A stretch of DNA of 40,395 bases from CAZUNO01 sp964621445 [NCBI: Candidatus Hadarchaeota archaeon] (GTDB lineage Archaea > CAYQAE01 > CAYVLA01). Shown piece by piece: positions 8,470 to 16,582 of this stretch. The notes beneath the pieces were generated by a model. It was given only the letters and a program-made list of their open reading frames with translations, was not told the origin of the DNA and did not search any database. The DNA lies in NCBI GenBank assembly GCA_964621445.1, contig CAZUNO010000001.1:1-40395 (forward strand), written 5' to 3'. Numbering within the stretch: the first letter of the stretch is position 1; every line of letters starts with the position of its first letter. Made by a program: the position numbers and the translations under genes.

Positions 8470-8724
8470 CTTGGCAGGCTGATAGGAGAGAGCAGGTCCG
8501 GTAACTTGATTATCAAGGCTGAATTCCTTCCGTCCCTATCTTCAGTTGTAGTAGATAAGGACCTGAATAAGCTGGGCAAGGTGGAAGAGGTTTTTGGCCC
8601 GGTAGACGGTCCCTATGTATCTTTGGAGAGAAGCGGAGGGTTATCAACCCGCCCCGGGAGTGAATGCTACGTTCTTACCCAAGAGGATCGAAGGATGGGA
8701 AAATGGAGAAGGTCGACGACCTAG
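8461..8724 (+). CDS. gar1: H/ACA ribonucleoprotein protein Gar1
   Basis: 87 residues. Gar1 is the small beta-barrel protein that binds Cbf5 in archaeal H/ACA RNPs, which make pseudouridine in rRNA. The pattern [19 protein letters not shown], then a [19 protein letters not shown] stretch and PYVSLER is the family barrel. The ATG at 8461 follows AAGGTG at 5 bases spacing. Its last 22 bases overlap tfb1, so the two are one transcript; the srp19-gar1-tfb neighbourhood is common in euryarchaea. The C-terminal dozen residues ([11 protein letters not shown]) are basic and overlap tfb1. Confidence 0.88.
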   Translation: MRTLGRLIGESRSGNLIIKAEFLPSLSSVVVDKDLNKLGKVEEVFGPVDGPYVSLERSGGLSTRPGSECYVLTQEDRRMGKWRRSTT

Positions 8725-9650
8725 AGCAAGAGGACCTGGATAGGGTTGAGGATAGGATTTGTCCCGAGTGCGGATGCGCAAGACTCGTGAGGGACTACGG
8801 GAGGGCCGAGGTGACCTGTGCTTCCTGCGGGCTTGTTGTCGATGATCACCTCATGGACCAGGGACCTGATTGGCGCGCGTTCAATAGTGAACAGAGGGAG
8901 AGGAGACAGCATGCCGGTGCGCCCATGAGCTTCACAATTCATGATAAGGGACTGTCTACAGTTATCGATTGGCGCGACAGGGACATATACGGCCGAAAGC
9001 TTAAGCCATCCAGGAAATCTCAGATGTATAGGCTGAGGAAGTGGAATCGTAGGTCCCGTATATCGGACTCGGCGGATAGAAACCTGTCATTTGCCCTAGC
9101 CGAAATTGACAGGGTAGCTGCCCAGCTTCGTCTACCCAAGAATGTAAGGGAAGCTGCCTCCATGGTTTACAGAAAAACGGTTGAAAAGAAGCTTATTAGG
9201 GGAAGGTCGATTGAGTCGGTGGCCGCCTCTGCCCTGTATGTGGCGAGCAGACAGCTTTCGGTTCCTCGCACCTTAGAGGAAATTGCATCGGTTACCAAGA
9301 TTAATAAAAAGGAGATAGGCCGTTCCTACAGATTTCTTGCTCGGGAGCTGGGGATCAAGCTAGCTCCAACCTCGCCTATCGACTATGTTCCCCGTTTTGC
9401 AAGCGAGCTGAATTTATCGGGACGGGTACAGGCCAAATCCATAAGGCTGTTGAGCCGGGTTATCGACGATGGTTTGACCTCTGGCCGGGGCCCTATGGGA
9501 ATTGCAGCCGCCGCTCTTTACGTATCCGCGGTTATGGAGGAAGAGGAGAGGACCCAGAGAGAGGTGGCCGAGGTGGCCAGGGTGACCGAGGTCACAGTTA
9601 GAAATAGGTACAAGGAGATCGTTGAGCATCTAGGCTTAAATCTCCCCTGA
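8703..9650 (+). CDS. tfb: Transcription initiation factor IIB, copy 1
   Basis: 315 residues from the ATG at 8703. TFB bridges TBP-bound TATA DNA and RNA polymerase and reads the BRE. It has an N-terminal zinc ribbon (CPECG near 19-23, then CASCG), the B-reader/linker region with WRAF and RKWNRRSR, and two cyclin-like repeats. The first repeat contains [16 protein letters not shown], and the second [15 protein letters not shown] with a closing helix-turn-helix ending [15 protein letters not shown]. The frame opens at 8664, but residues before 8703 are gar1 sequence in another frame. A paralog follows at 9961. Confidence 0.96.
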   Translation: MEKVDDLEQEDLDRVEDRICPECGCARLVRDYGRAEVTCASCGLVVDDHLMDQGPDWRAFNSEQRERRQHAGAPMSFTIHDKGLSTVIDWRDRDIYGRKLKPSRKSQMYRLRKWNRRSRISDSADRNLSFALAEIDRVAAQLRLPKNVREAASMVYRKTVEKKLIRGRSIESVAASALYVASRQLSVPRTLEEIASVTKINKKEIGRSYRFLARELGIKLAPTSPIDYVPRFASELNLSGRVQAKSIRLLSRVIDDGLTSGRGPMGIAAAALYVSAVMEEEERTQREVAEVARVTEVTVRNRYKEIVEHLGLNLP

Positions 9651-9765
9651 GATTGCTAATAACATGGACAATTCTCTAATTTTCTTGCTCCGTGTTTGAA
9701 TAAAATAATCGAGATTCGTATTTGATACACAATTTATCAATTACAAAGTTATGATTTATGCATAG

Positions 9766-9773
9766 ATTTTTAA
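9766..9773 (+). promoter_or_regulatory. TATA box for the tfb2 leader
   Basis: ATTTTTAA in an AT-rich stretch. A start about 26 bp downstream would fall at 9795-9797, exactly at the first arm (TGCCCC) of the structured leader described next. Other AT-rich boxes lie at 9729-9760, so the choice is not certain. Confidence 0.4.
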
Positions 9774-9794
9774 GCTACGTTTTCGATGTAAACG

Positions 9795-9895
9795 TGCCCC
9801 TATGTCGCACGGATACGCGATCTCCGGGGAAGCGGCCAGGGTATGTCATCTGCAAACAAGTTCGGGGCAGAGTCCTTGTTTGAAATTCGTTTTTT
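9795..9895 (+). promoter_or_regulatory. Candidate structured leader or small RNA with terminator hairpin before tfb2
   Basis: This is most of the non-coding space between the two TFB genes (9651-9960). CAAACAAG (9853-9860) and CTTGTTTG (9875-9882) form a perfect 8-bp stem followed at 9890-9895 by six T, a terminator layout. The loop of that stem holds GGGGCA (9864-9869), an exact complement of TGCCCC (9795-9800) at the predicted RNA 5' end; this pairing would make a pseudoknot or a competing fold. A TCGC/GCGA mini-stem (9805-9808, 9817-9820) lies inside. It could be an attenuator of tfb2 or a free-standing RNA of about 100 bases. No known RNA family was recognised. Confidence 0.4.
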
Positions 9896-9960
9896 CGTTA
9901 ATCATTTGACATTTGATAGGGTCGCTGGAGTCCAAAGCTTCCGAGGAGGTTCATTTCCTT

Positions 9961-10944
9961 TTGCCTTCGTTTGCTTCTGAAGAGAACTACAACCCGCTTA
10001 GTGACGGGGAGGCTGACAAAGAACCGACCTCACCCGAGGAACGCAAGATTCAATGTCCTGAGTGTGGATGTTATAGACAGGCGCGGGACTATAAGAGAGC
10101 AGAGATCATCTGCTCAAACTGTGGTCTGGTAATAGAGGACAAGATCGTGGACCCGGGCCCGGAATGGCGTGCTTTCGATACCGAGCAGACCATGTCGCGG
10201 GAGAGAACGGGTGCGCCAATGACCTATACCATTCACGACAAGGGTCTATCGACCATGATAGATAACAGTGACAGGGATATTTATGGCCGAAGCATAAGGC
10301 CCAAAACTAAGGCCCAGATGTACAGACTCAGGAAATGGAACAAGCGGGCAAGGGTATCCAATTCCGTGGAGAGAAACCTTTCCTACGCACTGTCGGAGCT
10401 GGATAGGATTGCAGCACAGCTAGAGCTGCCCAAGAACGTTCGGGAGGCGGCATCAATGGTTTACCGAAAAACCGTGGAGGAGGACCTCATAAGAGGGAGG
10501 TCAATCGAGTCCTCCACCGCTTCCGCCATCTATATCGCTTGCCGACAGTTTGGGATACCGAGAACCCTCGACGAGTTATCAGATGTTACAAAGCATAGTA
10601 AGAAGGAGATTGGAAAGAGCTATCGGGTTATTGCCAGGGGTTTAGGTATACACCTGCCTCCGATAAATGCCATTGACTACGTTCCCCGTTTTGCCAGCGA
10701 GCTTAACTTACCGGGAACCGTTCAGACCAAGGCCATAGATATACTTCGAGAGGTCATTAACGAGGGTCTTGGGTCGGGGAAAGGTCCAACGGGTATTGCC
10801 GCGGCCGCAATCTATATCTCTTGTGTACTTGCCGAGGTCAAGAGAACCCAGAAGGAGATCTCAGAGATAACGGGTGTAACCGAGGTCACGGTAAGAAACC
10901 GATACAAGGAGATAGCGGAACACCTTGGACTGGACGTCGATTAG
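9961..10944 (+). CDS. tfb: Transcription initiation factor IIB, copy 2
   Basis: 327 residues from TTG at 9961. It has the same architecture as copy 1: zinc ribbon CPECG ... CSNCG, WRAF, the RKWNKRARVSNS linker and two cyclin repeats. More than half of aligned positions are identical to copy 1 by eye. The N-terminus before the ribbon is longer and acidic (LSDGEADKEPTSPEE), unlike copy 1. I prefer TTG 9961 because GAGGAGGT at 9943-9950 is a strong ribosome binding site 10 bases upstream; TTG at 9913 is also open in frame and adds 16 residues but has no such site. It has its own promoter and a structured leader, so it is probably regulated separately from gar1-tfb1. Such paralogs can direct different promoter sets. 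Confidence 0.93.
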   Translation: MPSFASEENYNPLSDGEADKEPTSPEERKIQCPECGCYRQARDYKRAEIICSNCGLVIEDKIVDPGPEWRAFDTEQTMSRERTGAPMTYTIHDKGLSTMIDNSDRDIYGRSIRPKTKAQMYRLRKWNKRARVSNSVERNLSYALSELDRIAAQLELPKNVREAASMVYRKTVEEDLIRGRSIESSTASAIYIACRQFGIPRTLDELSDVTKHSKKEIGKSYRVIARGLGIHLPPINAIDYVPRFASELNLPGTVQTKAIDILREVINEGLGSGKGPTGIAAAAIYISCVLAEVKRTQKEISEITGVTEVTVRNRYKEIAEHLGLDVD

Positions 10945-10949
10945 ATAGA

Positions 10950-12530
10950 TTATCGCGGGGCCTTCAGAGTTAGCTTGGCCTGTTCCTCTCCGCCATTGGT
11001 GGAGGAAACGAAGCAATAGATGTCGAAGGAATGCTCTATTTCTCTGGATGTTAGGTTCCAGGTCACCTTTGCAGTATTTGAAATCGAGTCAATGGTTACC
11101 CTGGGGTCGGAATCTCTCAACAGATTGGCTCCTTCAGGAAGAATAATTCTGGCCTCTACTCCTTTCAGCCCCTCGATCCTTCCCTTGTTTGCTACTCGGG
11201 CTGTAACCAGGTATCCAGTTGAAGGCCCGGGTAGTGCAACTGTATTTGCGTCAAAACTCGAGATGAACACCTTGGGCTGATCGACTACCCTGATGGGCAG
11301 GGGAATGGCAGTCAACACAAATATTACCAGTACGGAACCGGCCACGGCTATGCTCGTCTTGTTTAGCTTCGTGATTTCATCCAGCGAACCGGGATGACCA
11401 ACCCTGGTAAAGAAAAGGGCAAGTATGCCCCAGAGTATCCAACCTGCGAACGAGGCGCCGGACCACCATTGATAGACAAAGAGACCCAGTAGGCCGAACC
11501 CGGTAAGATATCCGATGATCTTGTGGGCCCTCATTCCCAAAACGGCTCTGGATACATGTCCTCCATCAAGCATACCGGCCGGGAAGAGGTTCAACATGGT
11601 CACCAGCATTCCAGCCCAGCCCGCGACGGCTAGTGGATGAAGGGAAAGGCCGTAGGATTCGGAGACGATTAGTCCCCTTAAGAATCTAAACAATATGGAA
11701 GCCCCGATAACTATACTTGTTCCTCCAGCCCCACCGGGCGCTACCTCGGGGGTGGAAAGCAGAAGCCCTATAATTGTTACCGGTATAGCTACAATGAAAC
11801 CGCAAATTGGTCCCGCAGAGCCTATCTTCATCATAGCATTACGGCTGGGGAGAGAGCCCTTCATCTTGATGACGGCTCCCATGGTACCGAGTATGAAGGG
11901 TGGCGGTACGGGGATGAAATAAGGATATGTCGCCTCCACCTTGAACTTCATGGAGGCCAGCTTGTGGCCCATCTCGTGAAGACCAAGTATGGACATTATC
12001 CCCACCGAATACATGATGGAATCCCATTTTGCCACGCTCCACGGAGTTGAGCCGGATAGGAAGCCGGTTAAGAATAGACCGGCAAAGAAGGTCGATACAA
12101 ATGTCAAACCTAGAAGAATCAGGTTAGTTCTTACTCTAACCCCTTGCTCCTCGACCTTGGGAAAGATTGTCATTATTTCCTTGCTGCCGAAGGATCTAAC
12201 TATGGGGAGGAAGTCCATGGATTCGAGTTCATCTATGGTATCCGAGACCGAGTCCTCTCCGTATGGATCACCAATCTCGAGCCGTAGATGATTATAACCT
12301 TCTTCGATCTCATGTACGGAAAAGTTGCTTCTTACTACGGAAAGGATTTCGTCTGTGGGAATTACGTACTGCGTAGCGTCCTCATCTTTGATGACGATCA
12401 TGTTTCCGTCACAGTCGGGGCAGAGGCCTGGTATCATCTTTCCCACGGTGAGGTCACTGCGGGCCTTTACCTCGGCCTCGTAGCCACACTGTACACATTT
12501 GAGACGAGCCTTTGGCTCATCTTCCTTCAT
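10950..12530 (-). CDS. Site-2 protease family (M50) intramembrane zinc metalloprotease with zinc ribbon
   Basis: 526 residues. The N-terminus is a zinc ribbon (Cys 12, 15, 37, 40), followed by a soluble alpha/beta domain of about 90 residues. The membrane protease core has HEMGH at 185-189 and the second zinc ligand in NLFPAGMLDGG (Asp 322). Several more transmembrane segments follow, then a C-terminal extracytoplasmic beta domain (about 410-526) ending in a Ser/Thr-rich region. M50 enzymes cut transmembrane helices, often of anti-sigma factors or precursors in bacteria; archaeal substrates are mostly unknown. The ATG is 27 bp from TATATATAAG on the minus strand, so it is probably leaderless. 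It converges on tfb2 with a 5-base gap. Confidence 0.88.
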   Translation of the reverse strand: MKEDEPKARLKCVQCGYEAEVKARSDLTVGKMIPGLCPDCDGNMIVIKDEDATQYVIPTDEILSVVRSNFSVHEIEEGYNHLRLEIGDPYGEDSVSDTIDELESMDFLPIVRSFGSKEIMTIFPKVEEQGVRVRTNLILLGLTFVSTFFAGLFLTGFLSGSTPWSVAKWDSIMYSVGIMSILGLHEMGHKLASMKFKVEATYPYFIPVPPPFILGTMGAVIKMKGSLPSRNAMMKIGSAGPICGFIVAIPVTIIGLLLSTPEVAPGGAGGTSIVIGASILFRFLRGLIVSESYGLSLHPLAVAGWAGMLVTMLNLFPAGMLDGGHVSRAVLGMRAHKIIGYLTGFGLLGLFVYQWWSGASFAGWILWGILALFFTRVGHPGSLDEITKLNKTSIAVAGSVLVIFVLTAIPLPIRVVDQPKVFISSFDANTVALPGPSTGYLVTARVANKGRIEGLKGVEARIILPEGANLLRDSDPRVTIDSISNTAKVTWNLTSREIEHSFDIYCFVSSTNGGEEQAKLTLKAPR

Positions 12531-12552
12531 TATTTCTTCGCCATTCCGGCGG

Positions 12553-12562
12553 CTTATATATA
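12553..12562 (-). promoter_or_regulatory. TATA box for the M50 protease gene
   Basis: On the minus strand it reads GATATATAAG, centred 27 bp before the ATG at 12530. It is one of the clearest leaderless promoters in the window. Confidence 0.6.
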
Positions 12563-12664
12563 TCTTCCGAACGGCCCTTCGAGGACAAATCCCAAATTAG
12601 CCAGCATTCCCAACGGAGGTCCGCAAGGGGAGTCATTTTTCTCTGCCCATCTTGATGATGGCCC

Positions 12665-13462
12665 ATGAGAAAGACCCTGGCGGCGCTGCTATCGATTTTT
12701 CTATTAACCCAGCTCTCAGCGATCTTTATCGCCTATCTAATAACCGTTCCGGGTACCGATCCCTCGGGTATCAGGGAGCCCAGGGTGCGGTACCTGGAGG
12801 GAGGAGATTCGATTGGCGACTCTGTTTTCCTCTACTTCTTCCTTATGGGAGGAGTTATCGTAATCGCTCTTGCAATGAAGCTGAAGCTAGGAAGAATGCT
12901 TTTCCGAAATCTGGAGCTGATTATCGTATTCCTGACTGCTTTTCTTCTTCTGCTCTCGATCTATCCCGATAGACCTTTATTGTGGCTGGTTCCACCACTG
13001 GTGCTGGCCGTCTTTCGTCATTTCGTATCCCACTGGCTTCTTTCAAGCTCGCTTTCCATTTTTCTTGCCGCAGGAGTGGGAGCAATAATGGGTGTCTCCC
13101 TGGGTATTTTGCCCATCATCGTCTTGATGGCGTTTCTATCGGTTTATGATATCATTGCCGTCAAGCTTAGCAGCCATATGAGGCGGGTTGTGGAACACAT
13201 TAGGGGAACCAATTCCTCATTTTTGGTGGAAATACCCAGATTAAGAGCTGCCGTTGGCGTATCCGATCTGGCCGTTCCAGCCATGCTGGTGACATCTACT
13301 ACGCTTCTTCATTCTACGCAGATGGGTATTCTTGTGGGACTGGCCGGGGCAATGGGCCTAGGTCTGGCAATAATCTATTCTAGCAAGACCGGAATGGTCC
13401 CTGCTCTACCATTCATATTCGGGACCTCGAGCGGTATGTATGCCCTGGCGGTGGCTCTCTAA
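12665..13462 (+). CDS. Presenilin-like aspartyl intramembrane protease (A22 / DUF1119 type)
   Basis: 265 residues with about eight to nine hydrophobic segments. The two catalytic aspartates of this family appear: Tyr161-Asp162 in SVYDIIAVK, and Asp201 in GVSDLAVP. A PAL motif is at 246-248 (VPALPF). The usual GxGD is GVSD here, with Ser replacing the second Gly. Enzymes of this group cut substrates within the membrane. The gene is divergent from the M50 protease and convergent with the anchored protein at 13464 (stops nearly touch). No strong TATA box is placed at the right distance; the ATG at 12665 gives the natural basic-then-hydrophobic N-terminus. Confidence 0.78.
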   Translation: MRKTLAALLSIFLLTQLSAIFIAYLITVPGTDPSGIREPRVRYLEGGDSIGDSVFLYFFLMGGVIVIALAMKLKLGRMLFRNLELIIVFLTAFLLLLSIYPDRPLLWLVPPLVLAVFRHFVSHWLLSSSLSIFLAAGVGAIMGVSLGILPIIVLMAFLSVYDIIAVKLSSHMRRVVEHIRGTNSSFLVEIPRLRAAVGVSDLAVPAMLVTSTTLLHSTQMGILVGLAGAMGLGLAIIYSSKTGMVPALPFIFGTSSGMYALAVAL

Positions 13463-13463
13463 T

Positions 13464-14240
13464 TCAGGGTGACTCGCTAACCAGGTCAATGGCAAAATAC
13501 TGGGTTTCCATCCAATCAGAGCTGAGGCTGGTTCCGTCCTCCAAATCCAAAAACAGCCTAAGCCTAATCTTGAAAAGTGCCATACCGTTGAATTTTACCG
13601 TCTCCTTGTTGATGCTATCATATGTTGTTATTTCCCAGAAATTCTCCTTTCCCGAGAGCTCATAGATATCCTCCCTGATCGAGAATTCATAATCGCTGCC
13701 AAATAGCGGCTTTTGGAAGGGAATCTCTATTTTTTTGGTATCCGAGAAGACCTTTCTAGGCGTGATCTCATCAACGTATACCTCGGTCGACCTGGTAGCA
13801 TTGCCAGATGCCTCAATGACCAGGACCGGCTGGTGGGAGGCGACCTTGGTGTGCATGACCTCAACGTCCAATCTGGCCTCATTAGGTGGGGATGATGATG
13901 AGAGGGTGACCGATTTCGGACTCCTAACTTGAATTGTCATCATGCTGTTTTCGGCTATGAATTCTCGCTGTATGTCCACTTTAAATTTGGAAAACCTTCC
14001 CCCGTCCTCGGCGGTTGGATGAACCTTTATGGGTGTATTTTTTGAATCGTTCCTAACTATCCAGAGCCTGAGGTCTCCCTCCAAAAGCGGCGACTCCAAA
14101 TCAAGCGTGAACTCCTCATCGATATCGATGAGATACGCTCTACCTGCTAGTACGATCATCAGGAAGAAGACGATTATTGATATTATGACTCCGATTGCCC
14201 ACTTTTTATCTTTAGGTATCAATAATAATACGCTTCTCAA
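13464..14240 (-). CDS. Single-pass membrane-anchored protein of unknown function
   Basis: 258 residues. One N-terminal transmembrane helix (about 14-33, after a basic KDKKW) is followed by a long extracytoplasmic region that looks beta-rich. No domain is recognised. The extracytoplasmic region has many Ser/Thr and acidic residues and ends in YFAIDLVSESP. The start at 14240 is TTG; a TATA-like TTATAAG at 14246-14252 would fit better with the in-frame TTG at 14222, which removes six residues. It lies six bases after the coiled-coil gene and is probably the last gene of a DUF1464/coiled-coil/anchored-protein operon. Its single helix makes it a possible substrate of the neighbouring intramembrane proteases; that is speculation. 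Confidence 0.5.
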   Translation of the reverse strand: MRSVLLLIPKDKKWAIGVIISIIVFFLMIVLAGRAYLIDIDEEFTLDLESPLLEGDLRLWIVRNDSKNTPIKVHPTAEDGGRFSKFKVDIQREFIAENSMMTIQVRSPKSVTLSSSSPPNEARLDVEVMHTKVASHQPVLVIEASGNATRSTEVYVDEITPRKVFSDTKKIEIPFQKPLFGSDYEFSIREDIYELSGKENFWEITTYDSINKETVKFNGMALFKIRLRLFLDLEDGTSLSSDWMETQYFAIDLVSESP

Positions 14241-14245
14241 ATAAC

Positions 14246-15382
14246 TTATAAATCAATTCCGCTCGTGGATAGGGTGCTGGTTATCCGTTCCTTCTCCTTA
14301 ACCCTATCCTCTTCCACCTTGAGGTAATCCAAAACCAGCTCTTGCATGGATTGGCATATATGGGCGCAGTCGATGAGCCAGTTGAAAAGATCGGTGCTTC
14401 GGTCAAGCGATTTCCTGACGGAATCCCTGGTTTCCTTTGCCTGATCTCTGATATTCTTTTCCTTCATGAGCAATTGGCAGAGGGCGGCCAATCTTAACAG
14501 GGACCCCTCTATGAGGTCCACGTTCCTCAAGAGGGTTGAACTCAACCGGTCAGCCTTACGATCTCCGGACTTGGGGTTTGTGAGCTTGCTGATCAAATCA
14601 AGAGATTGGACATCGTGAATTGTTATCCTGTTTTGAAGAAATCTTTTCCCCTCAGGACTCCTTCCGTTCTTGAATACGATGGGCATCAGGGATCTTTCGT
14701 ATGCCTCTCCAAGTGAATCCTCAAGATCCTTTTTTTCCTCCACGATTTCGCTTTCTATTTCATCTATTCTATTCTCTGCCTTTTTTAGTGAAGTATCCTT
14801 CCGGTTTAGCTGGGCTCGAAATAAGAGGGACTCGTCAAATACCTGTTTCAAGATGAGGAAGGGGTCGGGCCAATTGAAGATGGTGTTCATCTCCTGGATT
14901 TGTTGATAACCGGATGATATGCTTCTAAGGAGGGTCCTCTGGTCCTTTGCCTTTCTAGCAAATTCGGAAAGGGACTGTTTGTGTTCTGACAGCCGTTCCT
15001 CCAGTCTCTCAGATTCAGATTCGAGTCCCTTGATCTTTCGCTCAGCTTTTTCGATATCCCGTTCCACGGGTATGATATCCTTCTCCGCCTTCTCCTTGGC
15101 TATTCCCTTTACGCCCTTTATTCGCAGGCGTAGTTTGGTCATCAGGTCGTCTGCTTCCTTTTCGGGTAGATCAACTGCAGTCGGTCTTATCCTGCCTTTG
15201 ATTATATCCATCATATGATCCCGCTGTGATTTGAGATCATTCAGCTTGGACTCGAGATCCTCCTTTTGGTCATCAAGGTTCCTTATTCTGCTTTTCGCCC
15301 TGGATGCTAAACGGTCCTCTAATTTGGTTGCCCAGTGTATATCCTTTTGGAGCTTTTGTTCTTCGGCATCAAAGTCCAGCAA
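14246..15382 (-). CDS. Coiled-coil protein of unknown function
   Basis: 378 residues, mostly charged helix with Lys/Glu/Arg-rich heptads over about 1-165 and 190-235. The C-terminal part (240-375) contains RSLMPIVFKNGRSPEGKRF and a further helical segment with LRLAALCQLL. No signal, membrane segment or known domain is seen. The start is TTG at 15382, with GGTGGAG about 8 bases upstream as ribosome binding site. It sits 20 bases after the DUF1464 gene and is likely in its operon. The N-terminus may form rod-like oligomers. It is not an SMC: no Walker motifs are present. Confidence 0.6.
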   Translation of the reverse strand: MLDFDAEEQKLQKDIHWATKLEDRLASRAKSRIRNLDDQKEDLESKLNDLKSQRDHMMDIIKGRIRPTAVDLPEKEADDLMTKLRLRIKGVKGIAKEKAEKDIIPVERDIEKAERKIKGLESESERLEERLSEHKQSLSEFARKAKDQRTLLRSISSGYQQIQEMNTIFNWPDPFLILKQVFDESLLFRAQLNRKDTSLKKAENRIDEIESEIVEEKKDLEDSLGEAYERSLMPIVFKNGRSPEGKRFLQNRITIHDVQSLDLISKLTNPKSGDRKADRLSSTLLRNVDLIEGSLLRLAALCQLLMKEKNIRDQAKETRDSVRKSLDRSTDLFNWLIDCAHICQSMQELVLDYLKVEEDRVKEKERITSTLSTSGIDL

Positions 15383-15402
15383 ATTCTATTTCTCCACCAT
15401 GG

Positions 15403-16473
15403 TCATGAGATTTTAGCTTTCCCTCCGAAATAGAGCTCATCGAGAAGGGATCCCCGTGCAGCCGCGATTTGAAGGGAGGAGGTAAGGTCCTTATAACCTC
15501 CGCCTATCAGACCATTTGCCAGGAGGGCCGCACCGTGACTTGCCGATATCCTATTCCTCAGCCCGGAGATTTCTTCCAGGCCGATATCGCGGGCAGCGGT
15601 TGAGAGGTCTTCATTCATCCTAGCACCGAGGCAACTGGAAAGCACGAAGTCCTTCACCTCATTTCGTGTGGAGAGGGCAGCGAGGTCGGATTGAAATGAT
15701 TCGCGGAACATGAGAACCGCATTTTGTATTCTTTTACTTCCACCGGCATACATTTGCTTCCTTAATTCCCCAATTTCAATTCCGGCGGCATGTGTTAAAC
15801 CGCCGGAATAGATGCTCGATTTATCCGGGAAATGCCATATATGGGCCAGCTCTGCGTCCAGTGCCCCGCAGGCCCTGGTGCCAAACCTAGCGTTTGTGCC
15901 ACCTATCCCATCCACAATTTCACCTTTCGATATACAGACCAAGCTCGCAAATGCATGCCCTATCTCCGCGAGGATAAAGGTAACATCCCTGTAGCCGGCC
16001 GATTTTTCATCCGCCAAGGACTGAAGCGCGTGAGCTGCTGAACACACCTTATCCGAAGTTCCCATGTCGATTCGGGAGATCTTCCTATAATCGGGAACGG
16101 TTGGCAGGTGTTTAACCGAGGGTAGAATGAAGCATGGAATGTTGAGGTCGATTACCATTGACCGGAGCCTGTCCAATATTTTACGCAGCCCCACAACGGC
16201 ATTATCATCGAGATTGAGGGTCATTAACTTGATATCCTTCGGGTCCAACTCCTGAAGGGTGGTTGTGGGAAGTCCGAACCCTGATGGTGCAGCAATAGCT
16301 TCCAAGTTGATGGAATGGTCCTTCACAGGTTCAAGCGCGAGTTCAGGATTGCTAACGACCTCATCGGTGTTGATTTTCCAGGTTTTCAATATCTCCTGAT
16401 CATTAACCAGGGACAGCCTCCATTGGGTGCTGCCGGGATCAAAGCCAAGAGTCTCATGTCGGCTTTCGGCCAT
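15403..16473 (-). CDS. DUF1464 family ASKHA-fold protein
   Basis: 356 residues. The N-terminus FDPGSTQWRLSLV resembles the phosphate-1 loop of actin/hexokinase/Hsp70-type ATPases. Further hallmarks are DMGTSDKVCSAAHAL, IGHAFASLVCISKGEIVDGIGGTNA, and SHGAALLANGLIGGGY near the C-terminus. This fits the archaeal DUF1464 family, which is related to butyrate-kinase-like and hydantoinase-like ASKHA proteins. The substrate is not known. The ATG is 26 bp from a TATA box at 16495-16505. It is the first gene of a probable three-gene minus-strand operon, with the coiled-coil protein and the anchored protein downstream. Confidence 0.72.
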   Translation of the reverse strand: MAESRHETLGFDPGSTQWRLSLVNDQEILKTWKINTDEVVSNPELALEPVKDHSINLEAIAAPSGFGLPTTTLQELDPKDIKLMTLNLDDNAVVGLRKILDRLRSMVIDLNIPCFILPSVKHLPTVPDYRKISRIDMGTSDKVCSAAHALQSLADEKSAGYRDVTFILAEIGHAFASLVCISKGEIVDGIGGTNARFGTRACGALDAELAHIWHFPDKSSIYSGGLTHAAGIEIGELRKQMYAGGSKRIQNAVLMFRESFQSDLAALSTRNEVKDFVLSSCLGARMNEDLSTAARDIGLEEISGLRNRISASHGAALLANGLIGGGYKDLTSSLQIAAARGSLLDELYFGGKAKIS

Positions 16474-16494
16474 GGAAGGGATTTACTCACCGTT

Positions 16495-16505
16495 ACTTAT
16501 AGGAT
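16495..16505 (-). promoter_or_regulatory. TATA box for the DUF1464 operon
   Basis: ATCCTATAAGT on the minus strand, centred 26 bp before the ATG at 16473. A leaderless start is likely. Confidence 0.55.
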
Positions 16506-16552
16506 TATTGCTCATCCCAGGCTTTTGGGAGAGGGCGTTTGATCGAGAGACA

Positions 16553-16560
16553 TTTAATAT
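16553..16560 (+). promoter_or_regulatory. TATA box for the M52 protease gene
   Basis: TTTAATAT is centred about 26 bp before a GTG at 16583. It overlaps the in-frame ATG at 16559, which argues that 16559 lies upstream of the transcript. Confidence 0.45.
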
Positions 16561-16582
16561 GCCGATCGCGGTTGGTGGCTCC

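Noticed and set aside
9795-9895. tRNA or C/D-box RNA in the tfb2 leader
   Set aside because: There is no seven-base acceptor stem with a T-arm and no RUGAUGA/CUGA pair; the terminator-like stem fits an attenuator or unclassified RNA better.
14246-15382. Coiled-coil gene as a second SMC or Rad50-like ATPase
   Set aside because: No Walker A, signature or Walker B motif, and it is far shorter than such proteins.
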